In this document: positions 18,377 to 26,680 of the stretch, piece by piece
Layout of the letters: the number at the start of each line of letters is the position of its first letter
How positions within the stretch are numbered: position 1 is the first letter of the stretch
Origin: Streptomyces cyanogenus
GTDB lineage: Bacteria > Actinomycetota > Actinomycetes > Streptomycetales > Streptomycetaceae
DNA: 64,000 nucleotides
Direction of reading: 5' to 3'
NCBI RefSeq assembly: GCF_017526105.1
Contig: NZ_CP071839.1
Coordinates: forward strand, 3,774,001-3,838,000
Program-made: the position numbers and the translations under genes
Notes under the pieces: generated by a model
What the model was told of the DNA's origin: nothing
What the model saw: only the letters and a program-made list of their open reading frames with translations
The model's database searches: none

Positions 18377-19540
18377 TCAGTTCAGTCGGTGGGCGCCCGC
18401 CGACGGGACCGCTTCGAAGAGCCGCGGTGCCTTGAAGGCCGCTGCCGCGAAGGCCTCCTCGATGGTCTTGGTGAGGGTGTCGACCTCGGTGGCCTCGGTC
18501 AGGACGATGGCCGAGCCGCCGAAGCCGCCGCCGGTCATGCGGGCGCCCAGGGCACCGTGTGCGAGGGCGGTGTCGACGACCAGGTCGAGCTCCGGGCAGG
18601 AGATGCGGAAGTCGTCGCGGAGGGAGGCGTGACCCGCGGTGAGGACCGGACCGATCGCGCGGGTGTCGCCGGCGCGCAGGAGGGCGACGATGCGTTCGAC
18701 CCGTTCGTCCTCCGTGACCACGTGGCGGACCAGGCGGACGACCTCCTCCTCGTCGCCGAGGCGGGCGAGGGCCGCGTCCAGGCCGTCGTACGGGATGTCC
18801 CGCAGGGCGTCGACGCCGAGCAGGGCCGCGCCCTTCTCGCAGCCGGCCCGGCGCTTGCCGTACTCGCCGCCGCTGTGGGCGTGCTTGACCTGGGTGTCCA
18901 CGACCAGCAGGCGCAGGCCCTCGGCCGCGAGGTCGAAGGGGATCTGCTGCTGGGACAGGTCGCGGGTGTCGAGGAAGAGCGCGTGTCCGGGCTCGCAGCA
19001 GGCCGACGCCGTCTGGTCCATGATGCCGGTCGGGGCGCCGACGTAGACGTTCTCGGCGCGCTGGCACAGGCGGGCCAGCCTCCAGCGCTGCAGGCCGAGC
19101 TCGTACAGGTCGTTCAGGGCCAGGGCGACCACGACCTCCAGCGCCGCGGACGAGGACAGGCCCGCGCCCGTCGGGACCGTGGAGGCGAGGTGGATGTCGG
19201 CGCCGGTGACGGCGTGGCCCGCCTCGCGCAGGGCCCAGACCACACCCGCCGGGTACGCCGTCCACTCCCGGTCGGTCTCCGGGGCGAGGGCGTCCAGCCG
19301 CAGCTCCGTGACCTGTGCGCCCCCGCCGTCGATGTCCGCCGAGTGCAGCCGCAGGATCCCGTCGGTGCGGCGGGAGACCGCCGCGATGGCCTGGTGCGGC
19401 AGCGCGAACGGCATGACGAAGCCGTCGTTGTAGTCGGTGTGCTCGCCGATCAGGTTGACCCGGCCCGGCGCCGCCCACACGCCCTCCGGCTCCGCCCCGT
19501 ACAGCTCGGCGAAGCGTTCGGCGACCTGCTGTGCCCCCAC
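18377..19540 (-). CDS. galK: Galactokinase
   Basis: A 387-residue GHMP kinase that phosphorylates galactose to galactose-1-phosphate in the Leloir pathway. The galactokinase signature GRVNLIGEHTDYN is at residues 26-38. The ATP-binding motif PTGAGLSSSAALE lies near residue 118, and the third motif GARMTGGGFGGSAI near 335. The GTG start shares one base with the galE stop (TAGTG). It is the last gene of galT-galE-galK, with a strong terminator immediately downstream. Confidence 0.97.
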   Translation of the reverse strand: MGAQQVAERFAELYGAEPEGVWAAPGRVNLIGEHTDYNDGFVMPFALPHQAIAAVSRRTDGILRLHSADIDGGGAQVTELRLDALAPETDREWTAYPAGVVWALREAGHAVTGADIHLASTVPTGAGLSSSAALEVVVALALNDLYELGLQRWRLARLCQRAENVYVGAPTGIMDQTASACCEPGHALFLDTRDLSQQQIPFDLAAEGLRLLVVDTQVKHAHSGGEYGKRRAGCEKGAALLGVDALRDIPYDGLDAALARLGDEEEVVRLVRHVVTEDERVERIVALLRAGDTRAIGPVLTAGHASLRDDFRISCPELDLVVDTALAHGALGARMTGGGFGGSAIVLTEATEVDTLTKTIEEAFAAAAFKAPRLFEAVPSAGAHRLN

Positions 19541-20502
19541 TAGTGCTCCCTTGTGATGCTCTGCGTGAACTCCCACGCGTCCGCGACGATGCCCGCGAGA
19601 TCCGCGCGGGTCGGGTTCCAGCCCAGTTTCTCGCGGGCGGTGTCCGCGGAGGCGACCAGGACGGCGGGGTCGCCGCCCCGGCGCGGGGCGACCACCTCGG
19701 GGATCGGGTGGCCGGTGACCTCGCGGACGGTCTCGACGACCTGGCGGACGGAGAAGCCGTTGCCGTTGCCGAGGTTGCAGATCAGGTGCTCGCCCGGCCG
19801 GGCGGCCGTGAGGGCCAGCAGGTGGGCGTCGGCCAGGTCGGCGACGTGGATGTAGTCGCGGACGCAGGTGCCGTCGGGGGTCGGGTAGTCGTCGCCGTAG
19901 ACCGAGATCGCCTCGCGACGGCCCTGGGCGACCTGGAGGACCAGCGGGATCAGGTGCGACTCGGGGTCGTGCCGCTCGCCGTACGCGCCGTACGCGCCCG
20001 CCACGTTGAAGTAGCGCAGGGACACCGCGGCCAGGCCGTGGGCGACCGCCTCGCTGGTGATCATGTGGTCGACGGCGAGCTTGGAGGCGCCGTAGGGGCT
20101 GGTGGGCCGGGTCGGGGCGGTCTCCCGGATCGGGGTCTGCTCCGGCTCGCCGTAGGTGGCGGCGGTGGAGGAGAACACCAGCGTGCGGACGCCGGCCTCG
20201 CGCATCGCGGCGAGCAGCGCCATGCTGCCGCCGACGTTGTTCTCCCAGTACTTCTCCGGCTTTACCACCGACTCGCCGACCTGCGAGAACGCGGCGAAGT
20301 GCAGCACTCCATCGAAGGAGGGGTCGAGCCATTTGGCGGCGTCGCGGATGTCGCCCTCGATGAAGGCCGCGCCGGCCGGGACGCCCGCGCGGAAGCCGGT
20401 GGAGAGGTTGTCGAGGACGGTGACCTCGTGGCCCGCCTCCAGCAGGTGCTGCGCCACGACACTGCCGACGTATCCCGCGCCACCCGTCACCAGGTACTTC
20501 AT
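19540..20502 (-). CDS. galE: UDP-glucose 4-epimerase
   Basis: A 320-residue extended SDR that interconverts UDP-galactose and UDP-glucose. The NAD-binding motif GGAGYVGS is at residues 7-14. The catalytic YxxxK reads YGASKLA near residue 139, with upstream SSTAATYG. The ATG overlaps the galT stop (ATGA) and the stop overlaps galK, so the three genes are tightly coupled. Confidence 0.97.
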   Translation of the reverse strand: MKYLVTGGAGYVGSVVAQHLLEAGHEVTVLDNLSTGFRAGVPAGAAFIEGDIRDAAKWLDPSFDGVLHFAAFSQVGESVVKPEKYWENNVGGSMALLAAMREAGVRTLVFSSTAATYGEPEQTPIRETAPTRPTSPYGASKLAVDHMITSEAVAHGLAAVSLRYFNVAGAYGAYGERHDPESHLIPLVLQVAQGRREAISVYGDDYPTPDGTCVRDYIHVADLADAHLLALTAARPGEHLICNLGNGNGFSVRQVVETVREVTGHPIPEVVAPRRGGDPAVLVASADTAREKLGWNPTRADLAGIVADAWEFTQSITREH

Positions 20503-21584
20503 GAACTCGCTACCTCTCGCAGTCGCTCGGCCGCGCGCTCCGGCGGCACGTCGTTGATGAACACGTTCATGCCGGACTCGGAACCCGCGAGAAACTTCAG
20601 CTTGCCGGAAGTGCGGCGGATGGTGAAAAGCTCGAGGTGGAGCGCGAAGTCGTCGCGCGTCACACCGCCGAACTCCGCCAGCGCGCCGAACGGGGCCTGG
20701 TGCCAGCCCGCGATGTACGGGGTCGGAGGCTCGGCCACGGCGTTCCCCCCTCCGTCCCGCCCGTCGAAGATCCGGTCGAAGCGCCTCAAGAGTTCCAGAT
20801 AGACCTGGGGGAATTCTGTGCGGGCCGCCTCGTCGAGCGCGAGCAGGTCGGGCACGCGGCGCTTCGGGTACAGGTGGACCTCGTACGGCCAGTGCGCCGC
20901 GTACGGCACGAAGGCCGCCCAGTGTTCACCCTCAAGGACGACCCGCTCACCGGCGAGTTCCCGCTCCAGGACGGCGTCGAACAGGTTCTCCCCGCCGGTG
21001 GCCTCCTTGTGGGCGGCGAGCGAGCGGAGCATCAGGGCGGTGCGTGGGGTGGTGAAGGGGTAGGCGTAGATCTGTCCGTGCGGGTGGCCGAGGGTCACAC
21101 CGATCTCGGCACCGCGGTTCTCGAAACAGAACACCTGCTCGACGGAGGGCAGATGCGACAGCTCCGACGTGCGGTCCGTCCACGCGTCCAGCACCAGGCG
21201 CGCCTGTTCCCCGGTGAGGTCGGCGAAGGAGGCATCGTGATCGGAGGTGAAGCAGACCACCTCGCAGCGGCCGGAGTCGCCGGCGAGGGAGGGGAACCGG
21301 TTCTCGAAGACGACGACGTCGTAGGAGGAGTCCGGGATCTCGCTCAGTCGCTCGCCGCGCGTCGGGCACAGGGGGCACTCGTCGGCCGGCGGATGGTAGG
21401 TGCGGCCCTGGCGGTGCGAGGCGACGGCGACGGAGTCGCCGAGCAGCGGGTCGCGGCGGATCTCGGACGTGGTGACCGTACGGTCCAGCGGGCGCCGGTC
21501 GACCGCGTCGCGGACCGCGTCGTCCCGAAGGTCGTAGTAGATCAGCTCGCGACCGTCGGCCAGCCGGGTCGAGGTCTTCTTCAC
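20499..21584 (-). CDS. galT: Galactose-1-phosphate uridylyltransferase
   Basis: A 361-residue HIT-superfamily enzyme that transfers UMP from UDP-glucose to galactose-1-phosphate. A zinc-site CPLC motif lies near residue 70. The active-site GHPHGQIYAYP is near residues 163-173. ENRFPSL and HWPYEVHLYPKRRV are family blocks. The GTG start at 21584 has a clear AAGGAG ribosome binding site. It is the first gene of the operon and overlaps galE by four bases. Confidence 0.96.
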   Translation of the reverse strand: MKKTSTRLADGRELIYYDLRDDAVRDAVDRRPLDRTVTTSEIRRDPLLGDSVAVASHRQGRTYHPPADECPLCPTRGERLSEIPDSSYDVVVFENRFPSLAGDSGRCEVVCFTSDHDASFADLTGEQARLVLDAWTDRTSELSHLPSVEQVFCFENRGAEIGVTLGHPHGQIYAYPFTTPRTALMLRSLAAHKEATGGENLFDAVLERELAGERVVLEGEHWAAFVPYAAHWPYEVHLYPKRRVPDLLALDEAARTEFPQVYLELLRRFDRIFDGRDGGGNAVAEPPTPYIAGWHQAPFGALAEFGGVTRDDFALHLELFTIRRTSGKLKFLAGSESGMNVFINDVPPERAAERLREVASS

Positions 21585-21635
21585 GCCGGACTCCTTGTTC
21601 AGCCCCGAGGGGTGTGTCCGCACCCCATCACTCAA

Positions 21636-21693
21636 CACAATCAAACATAACAGACCACAACTCGACAACTCCTTGGTCGATCACAATCAAACA
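21636..21693 (-). promoter_or_regulatory. Two direct copies of TGTTTGATTGTG in the gal/symporter intergenic region
   Basis: Exact 12-bp copies occur at 21636-21647 and 21682-21693 (minus-strand reading TGTTTGATTGTG), 46 bp apart. The 194-bp region is unusually AT-rich. Repeated TGTTTGATT elements resemble DeoR-family operators. The S. lividans gal operon is known to have a galactose-inducible promoter with a complex repeated operator, which supports a regulatory role. Confidence 0.6.
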
Positions 21694-21778
21694 AAGAACA
21701 CCAGTGGAAGTGTTCAAATAACTAACACGGCGGCGTAGGTTCCGCTCTGGATCAGTTCGCGCAACGAAGCGAGTTCTC

Positions 21779-23470
21779 ATGCAAACCCCCACATACGCCC
21801 CCACCCATCTGGCGGCGGAGCTACAGCTCCCCACCAACTGGCTGGACTACACGATCCTGGCGATCTACTTCGTCGTCGTGCTCGGCATCGGCTTCGCCGC
21901 CCGCCGCTCCGTGAAGACCAGCCTCGACTTCTTCCTGTCGGGACGCTCGCTGCCCGCGTGGATCACCGGCCTCGCCTTCATCTCGGCGAACCTGGCGGCC
22001 ACCGAGATCCTCGGCATGGCCGCCAACAGCGCCCAGTACGGCGCCTACACCGTCCACTGGTACTGGATCGGCGCCATCCCCGCCATGGTCTTCCTCGGCC
22101 TGGTGATGATGCCCTTCTACTACGGCAGCAAGGTCCGCTCGGTCCCCGAGTTCCTGCTGCTGCGCTTCGACCGGGCCGCCCACCTGCTCAGTTCGATCCT
22201 GTTCGCGTTCGCGGCCATCCTGATCGCGGGCGTCAACCTCTACGCGCTCGCGATCGTCGTCGAGGCCCTGCTCGGCTGGCCGCAGTGGGTCGCCATCGTC
22301 GTCGCCGGCGCCTTCGTCCTCGCGTACATCACCCTGGGCGGCCTGTCCTCGGCGATCTACAACGAGGTGCTCCAGTTCTTCGTGATCCTGGCCGCGCTCA
22401 TCCCGATCACGATCCTCGGCCTGAAGAAGGTCGGCGGCTGGGGCGGGCTGACCGACAAGCTCACCGCGACCCACGGCGCCGACTTCACCACGGCCTGGGG
22501 CGGCACCGGCATCGGCCAGGCCAACCCGCTCGGCGCCAACTGGCTCACCATCGTCCTCGGCCTCGGCTTCGTGCTCTCCTTCGGCTACTGGACCACGAAC
22601 TTCGCCGAGGTGCAGCGCGCCCTGTCCGCGAAGAACCTCTCCGCCGGCCAGCGGACCCCGCTGATCGCCGCCTACCCGAAGATCTTCATCGTGTTCCTGG
22701 TGATGATCCCGGGCCTGGTCGCCGCCGCGCTGATCCCGAAGTTCGGCACCGCCGGCTCCGGCTACCAGTACAACGACGCCATCCCCTTCCTGATGCAGGA
22801 GCTGCTGCCCAACGGGGTGCTCGGCATCGCCGTCACCGGTCTGCTGGCGGCCTTCATGGCGGGCATGGCGGCGAACGTGTCGTCGTTCAACACCGTGTTC
22901 ACCAACGACATCTGGGCGAAGTACGTGGTGCGCGGCCGCGAGGACACCTACTACGTGCGGTTCGGCCGCCTGATCACCGCGATCGGCGTCTGCGCCTCCG
23001 TCGGCACGGCGTTCCTGGCGTCCTCGTTCTCGAACATCATGAGCTACCTCCAGACGCTGTTCTCCTTCTTCAACGTGCCGATGTTCGTCGTCTTCATCGT
23101 CGGCATGTTCTGGAAGCGCGCGTCCGCGAAGTCCGGGTTCTGGGGCCTGCTGGCCGGCACCACGGCCGCGATGGTCAACTACTTCGTGTTCTACAAGAAG
23201 GGCATCATCTCGATCCCCTCCGACCAGGGCGCCAACTTCGTCTCCGCGATCGCGGGCTTCGTCGCCGGCGCGGTGGTGATGTTCGCGGTGTCCCTGTTCA
23301 CCCGGCCGAAGCCGGCCAAGGAGCTGCAGGGCCTGGTCTACGGCACCCGCTCCCCCGGCATGTCCGAACCGCCCGCCGCAGGCGACGACGCCTGGTACCG
23401 CAAGCCGGCCCTGCTGGGCTGGGGCGCGGTCGTTCTCGCCGCCGCCTGCTACATCCCGTTCTCGTTCTGA
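21779..23470 (+). CDS. Sodium:solute symporter (SSS family), probable galactose/sugar transporter
   Basis: A 563-residue membrane protein with about 13-14 helices. The first helix reads WLDYTILAIYFVVVLGIGF. SSS blocks include DFFLSGRSLPAW, EILGMAANSAQYGAY, the long SFGYWTTNFAEVQRALSAKN segment (split here by motif) and FMAGMAANVSSFNTVF. The sugar branch (SglT-like) is likely. It is divergent from galT with a 194-bp shared control region, which points to galactose uptake; this is inference. A small membrane protein follows after 21 bp. Confidence 0.9.
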   Translation: MQTPTYAPTHLAAELQLPTNWLDYTILAIYFVVVLGIGFAARRSVKTSLDFFLSGRSLPAWITGLAFISANLAATEILGMAANSAQYGAYTVHWYWIGAIPAMVFLGLVMMPFYYGSKVRSVPEFLLLRFDRAAHLLSSILFAFAAILIAGVNLYALAIVVEALLGWPQWVAIVVAGAFVLAYITLGGLSSAIYNEVLQFFVILAALIPITILGLKKVGGWGGLTDKLTATHGADFTTAWGGTGIGQANPLGANWLTIVLGLGFVLSFGYWTTNFAEVQRALSAKNLSAGQRTPLIAAYPKIFIVFLVMIPGLVAAALIPKFGTAGSGYQYNDAIPFLMQELLPNGVLGIAVTGLLAAFMAGMAANVSSFNTVFTNDIWAKYVVRGREDTYYVRFGRLITAIGVCASVGTAFLASSFSNIMSYLQTLFSFFNVPMFVVFIVGMFWKRASAKSGFWGLLAGTTAAMVNYFVFYKKGIISIPSDQGANFVSAIAGFVAGAVVMFAVSLFTRPKPAKELQGLVYGTRSPGMSEPPAAGDDAWYRKPALLGWGAVVLAAACYIPFSF

Positions 23471-23491
23471 CGCGGGAGGACCGAGGAAACC

Positions 23492-23833
23492 ATGACCGAG
23501 CACCCTGAGCACCCTGAGCGTCACCACTACACCGAGGAGGAGGTGGCGCGGGAGGTCGCCGAGCTGGAGACCAAGTCCGCGACGGCGGCCCGGATCTTCG
23601 ACCTGCGCCGCATCATCGGCGGACTGTTCGTGGTCTACGGCGTCATCGTCACGATCACCGGGATCACCGACTCCCAGGCCGCGATCGACAAGGCCGAGGG
23701 CGTCAACATCAACCTGTGGACCGGGATCGGCATGCTGCTCCTGGGCATCTTCTTCCTGGCCTGGCTGAAGCTGCGGCCCACGCCCCCGCCGCTTCCTCCG
23801 GAGGGGCTGCCGGAGGAGCGGGCGGGCGAGTAG
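23492..23833 (+). CDS. Small two-helix membrane protein paired with the symporter
   Basis: A 113-residue protein. The charged N-terminal 40 residues (HYTEEEVAREVAELETKSA) may be a cytoplasmic coiled coil. They are followed by membrane helices at 41-59 and 74-92, and a Pro-rich tail. It starts 21 bp after the symporter with a good ribosome binding site (gaggaa). Its position suggests an accessory subunit. No function is recognised. The opening codons repeat a 9-bp unit (HPEHPE). Confidence 0.75.
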   Translation: MTEHPEHPERHHYTEEEVAREVAELETKSATAARIFDLRRIIGGLFVVYGVIVTITGITDSQAAIDKAEGVNINLWTGIGMLLLGIFFLAWLKLRPTPPPLPPEGLPEERAGE

Positions 23834-23890
23834 CGCCGGGGCGCAGAGCGCCGTAGGGGTGCGGGCCGTCCCCCGGCCGCGGGCGCGTCG

Positions 23891-23990
23891 TGGCCGGTCG
23901 CGCAGTTCCCCGCGCCCCTTCAGGGCGCCGTACTCGTCCGCGGGTGCGCGGGGGCTGGTGGCGCAGCTCCCCGCGCCCCCGGGGGCGCCT
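23891..23990. repeat. Two copies of the dispersed Streptomyces GCGCAGTTCCCCGCGCCCC repeat
   Basis: Copies at about 23896-23920 (GGTCGCGCAGTTCCCCGCGC...) and 23953-23980 (GGTGGCGCAGCTCCCCGCGC...), each followed by a short G/C hairpin. A third copy in the opposite orientation is at 56428. I recall this motif as widespread in Streptomyces intergenic regions. Confidence 0.7.
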
Positions 23991-24672
23991 ACTCCGGGCC
24001 GGAGTGCAAAGGCCCCGCGCGGTCCAGCAGTCCCGTTCTCGCCGCCAGCGCCGCCGCCTCCAGCCGGGACCCCACCCCCAGCTTCATCAGCACCCGTTGG
24101 ACATGGGTGCGCGCGGTGCTCGGGGCGATGCCCATGCCCGCCGCGATCCGCCGGGTGTCCTCGCCGTCGGCGACCCGGACCAGCACCTCCACCTCACGCG
24201 GCGTCAGCATCTCCAGCAGCCGCTGCGCCTCGTCGTCGGGCTGCGCCGTCGGGTTCAGCAGCTCGCCGAACGCGCCCTGGAGCAGCAGCGGCGCCACGGC
24301 GGCCTCCCCGGCCCGGGCCTTCATGATGGCCCGCTCGACCCCCTCGATCCGCTCGTCGTGCCGCACGTACCCCGACGCCCCCGCGGCGAAGGCCGCCGCG
24401 ATCCCGCGCGGTGACGGCACCGGGCCCAGCACCACCACCGCCACCTGCGGGCGCTCCCGCTTGATCTTGACCACCGGGTCGAAGACCCCCGGCTCGGCCG
24501 GCGCGGCCGTGCCCAGCAGGCACACCTCGGGCGCCCGCGCGATCACCAGATCCGCCGCGCCCGCGGCCGGCGCCGCCGCCGCGACCACCCGGTGCCCGCG
24601 CAGCTTGAGCGCCGACGCCAGCGCCTCCGCGAGCAGCCGATGGTCGTCGACGACCATGAGCCGCACTCCCAT
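23989..24672 (-). CDS. Atypical LuxR-type response regulator lacking the phospho-acceptor Asp
   Basis: A 227-residue regulator. The N-terminus (LMVVDDHRLLAEAL) keeps the acidic pair of a receiver. The segment that should carry the phospho-acceptor reads VCLLGTAAPAEPG, so the Asp is replaced by Gly. The conserved Lys region is YVRHDE instead of a K-containing loop. The HTH is intact (LTPREVEVLVRVADG then GIAPSTARTHVQRVLMKLGV). It is therefore likely phosphorylation-independent. The start is ATG 24672. No kinase is adjacent. It lies near two beta-propeller membrane proteins that might be its targets, which is only inference. Confidence 0.87.
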   Translation of the reverse strand: MGVRLMVVDDHRLLAEALASALKLRGHRVVAAAAPAAGAADLVIARAPEVCLLGTAAPAEPGVFDPVVKIKRERPQVAVVVLGPVPSPRGIAAAFAAGASGYVRHDERIEGVERAIMKARAGEAAVAPLLLQGAFGELLNPTAQPDDEAQRLLEMLTPREVEVLVRVADGEDTRRIAAGMGIAPSTARTHVQRVLMKLGVGSRLEAAALAARTGLLDRAGPLHSGPE

Positions 24673-24760
24673 AGACCAACCCCCCAGTCCCCCCGGCACC
24701 CCCGCCCTTCATGCCCCCGGAAGCTACACGCTTGTTCGACGCCGCGCTGCCCCTCTTCAT

Positions 24761-24799
24761 GAGAAGTGCCCCGGACCGATGAAATCCGGGGCACTTCTC
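24761..24799 (-). terminator. Terminator after the beta-propeller genes
   Basis: Perfect 15-bp stem GAGAAGTGCCCCGGA/TCCGGGGCACTTCTC with a 9-nt loop, 32 bp beyond the stop at 24832. Confidence 0.85.
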
Positions 24800-24831
24800 G
24801 GCAAGTCACCCATTCGGGTGAGACCGCTGCG

Positions 24832-26607
24832 TCAGCCGTCCGTGCCGAACGCCATCACGAGGTACTCCTTGCTGGACGAGGACATGCCCCGCTCCTTGGC
24901 CCACACGGCGGACATGTACAGCCGGCCCCGGCCGAAGCGCAGCTCCGCGTACTCCGGCAGCAGGTTGGCCTCCGAGTCCCGCACGCTCTTCGTGGCGGGG
25001 TTCTCCAGCAGCTTGACCGCCTTGAACGAACCGCCGTCGATGCTGACGACCTGGCCGCCCTTGTCGTACGGCGGCGCCTTGTAGGCGAGGAGGTTGCCGC
25101 CGTCCATGCGCAGCGGGGAGAACGTGTAGCCGTCCCCGGCCTCGGCGCGCTGGCCGGTCGGCTTGCCGGTCTTCAGGTCGAAGGCGACGATCTCGTTGGT
25201 CTTGCTGAAGTCGGCCTTGCCGTCGTGCTCCTCGGTCGCCAGGTACAGCCTGCCGTTGCCCGCCACGACCTGCTTGCAGTCCTCGACCCGGGTGATGCCG
25301 TCGCAGCGGCCCGCGTAGGTGTCGCCGGGCGCGGGGATGCGGGCGAGCAGCGCGCCGGTCCCGCTGTCGATGGAGAAGTAGTCCGAGACGCCGCTGCCGT
25401 CGCCCGCGCTCTGGCCGACGTCGGCCGCGACCACCAGCGGGTCGGTGGAGACGATGGAGGCGTAGTCGATGCCGTCCGGCATCTTGTACTCGGAGTTCAC
25501 CTTCCCGCCGGCCGGGTCGATGGTCTGGATGTGCAGCTGCGGCTCGTCGTAGGTGCCGCACTTGCGCACCGCGACCAGCCGGGTGCCGCCGCCGTACCCC
25601 TCGTCGTGGCAGGTGTCGTCCGGCTTGGGCTGCCACAGCGTCTTGCCGGACTCGATGTCGAACGCGGCGCCGCCCTCACCGCCGCCCACCGCGACGGTGT
25701 GCTGGGCGACGGTCACGTTCGAGAAGGTGACCGGGTAGTCACCGGTCTTGATCGACTTCGTCCACAGCTGCTTCCCGGAGGTGAGGTCGACCGCGGAGAC
25801 CTGGCTGCAGCCCGCGGAGCGGCCCTTCGCCGGCATCTTCGGCTGGAAGGCGACCGCCGTCCGGCCCTTGTCGTCGACGTGGCTGCTGGTCGCGCAGACC
25901 GGGCCGGGCAGCTTGAGCGTCCACAGCTCGGTGCCCTTGGCCGGGTCGTAGCCGACGATCTCCGCGATGCCGCTCTTGGCGTACACCGTGTCCGTCAGCC
26001 AGGAGCCCATGGTGCTGACCGTGTCGTCCGCCTTGGGCAGCGGCACCTCGAAGAGCACCTTGGCGGCCGGGTCGGACGGCACCTTCTCCTTGCCGCCCCC
26101 GCCGGTCGTGCCGCCGGAGCCCTTGCCGTTCGAGCCGCCGGAGGAGGCGGTCGTGTGCTGCGGGTCGTCGTTCCCGGAGGACTTGGCGTACCAGATGCCG
26201 CCGCCGACGATCAGCGCGATGGCGACGACCGCCGCGACGACGATGAGCAGCGCGGCGTTGTTCCGCCCGCCGCCCGCCCCCGGCTGGGGCTGCATCGGCA
26301 CGGTCGGCGGCTGGCCCTGGCCCGGATAGCCGTAGCCGGGCTGGGCGCCGTGGATCGGCTGCGTGGGCTGGGCGTAGGGGTTGTGCGGCGGGGTGCCGTA
26401 GCCGGGGGGCTGCGGGGCGGGGTGGGCCGGCGGCTGGGCGTAGGGGTTCTGCTGCGCGCCGGGGTGGCCGTACCCGGGCTGCGGCGGCTGGGCCGGCGGC
26501 TGCGGGGGCTGGGCGGGCGGCTGTGGGGGCTGGGCCGGCGGATAGCCGTAGCCCGGTTGCAGCGGCTGCGGCGGCTGGTTCGGCGGGGGCGGGGGCGGCT
26601 GGGTCAT
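24832..26607 (-). CDS. Membrane-anchored PQQ-like beta-propeller protein (copy 1)
   Basis: A 591-residue protein. Residues 1-110 are Pro/Gln/Gly/Tyr-rich repeats (for example PAQPPQP, QPGYGYP) and likely cytoplasmic. A single membrane helix follows (about 117-140, AALLIVVAAVVAIALIVGG), then a Ser/Gly-rich linker. The C-terminal 420 residues contain repeated beta-propeller blades (GKTLWQPK, GTELWTLKLPG, KQLWTKSIKTG). Several Cys residues suggest disulfides outside the cell. It is a tandem paralogue of the gene at 26681 (73-bp gap, same strand). There are no PQQ-enzyme catalytic residues, so a scaffold or sensor role is more likely than a dehydrogenase. Confidence 0.8.
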   Translation of the reverse strand: MTQPPPPPPNQPPQPLQPGYGYPPAQPPQPPAQPPQPPAQPPQPGYGHPGAQQNPYAQPPAHPAPQPPGYGTPPHNPYAQPTQPIHGAQPGYGYPGQGQPPTVPMQPQPGAGGGRNNAALLIVVAAVVAIALIVGGGIWYAKSSGNDDPQHTTASSGGSNGKGSGGTTGGGGKEKVPSDPAAKVLFEVPLPKADDTVSTMGSWLTDTVYAKSGIAEIVGYDPAKGTELWTLKLPGPVCATSSHVDDKGRTAVAFQPKMPAKGRSAGCSQVSAVDLTSGKQLWTKSIKTGDYPVTFSNVTVAQHTVAVGGGEGGAAFDIESGKTLWQPKPDDTCHDEGYGGGTRLVAVRKCGTYDEPQLHIQTIDPAGGKVNSEYKMPDGIDYASIVSTDPLVVAADVGQSAGDGSGVSDYFSIDSGTGALLARIPAPGDTYAGRCDGITRVEDCKQVVAGNGRLYLATEEHDGKADFSKTNEIVAFDLKTGKPTGQRAEAGDGYTFSPLRMDGGNLLAYKAPPYDKGGQVVSIDGGSFKAVKLLENPATKSVRDSEANLLPEYAELRFGRGRLYMSAVWAKERGMSSSSKEYLVMAFGTDG

Positions 26608-26680
26608 GTCGCGGGTACCTCGGTGACGCGGGAAGGCCGTACGGCGAAGGGCGATCGGGCAGGGGCGGGCTGCGGCCGGC

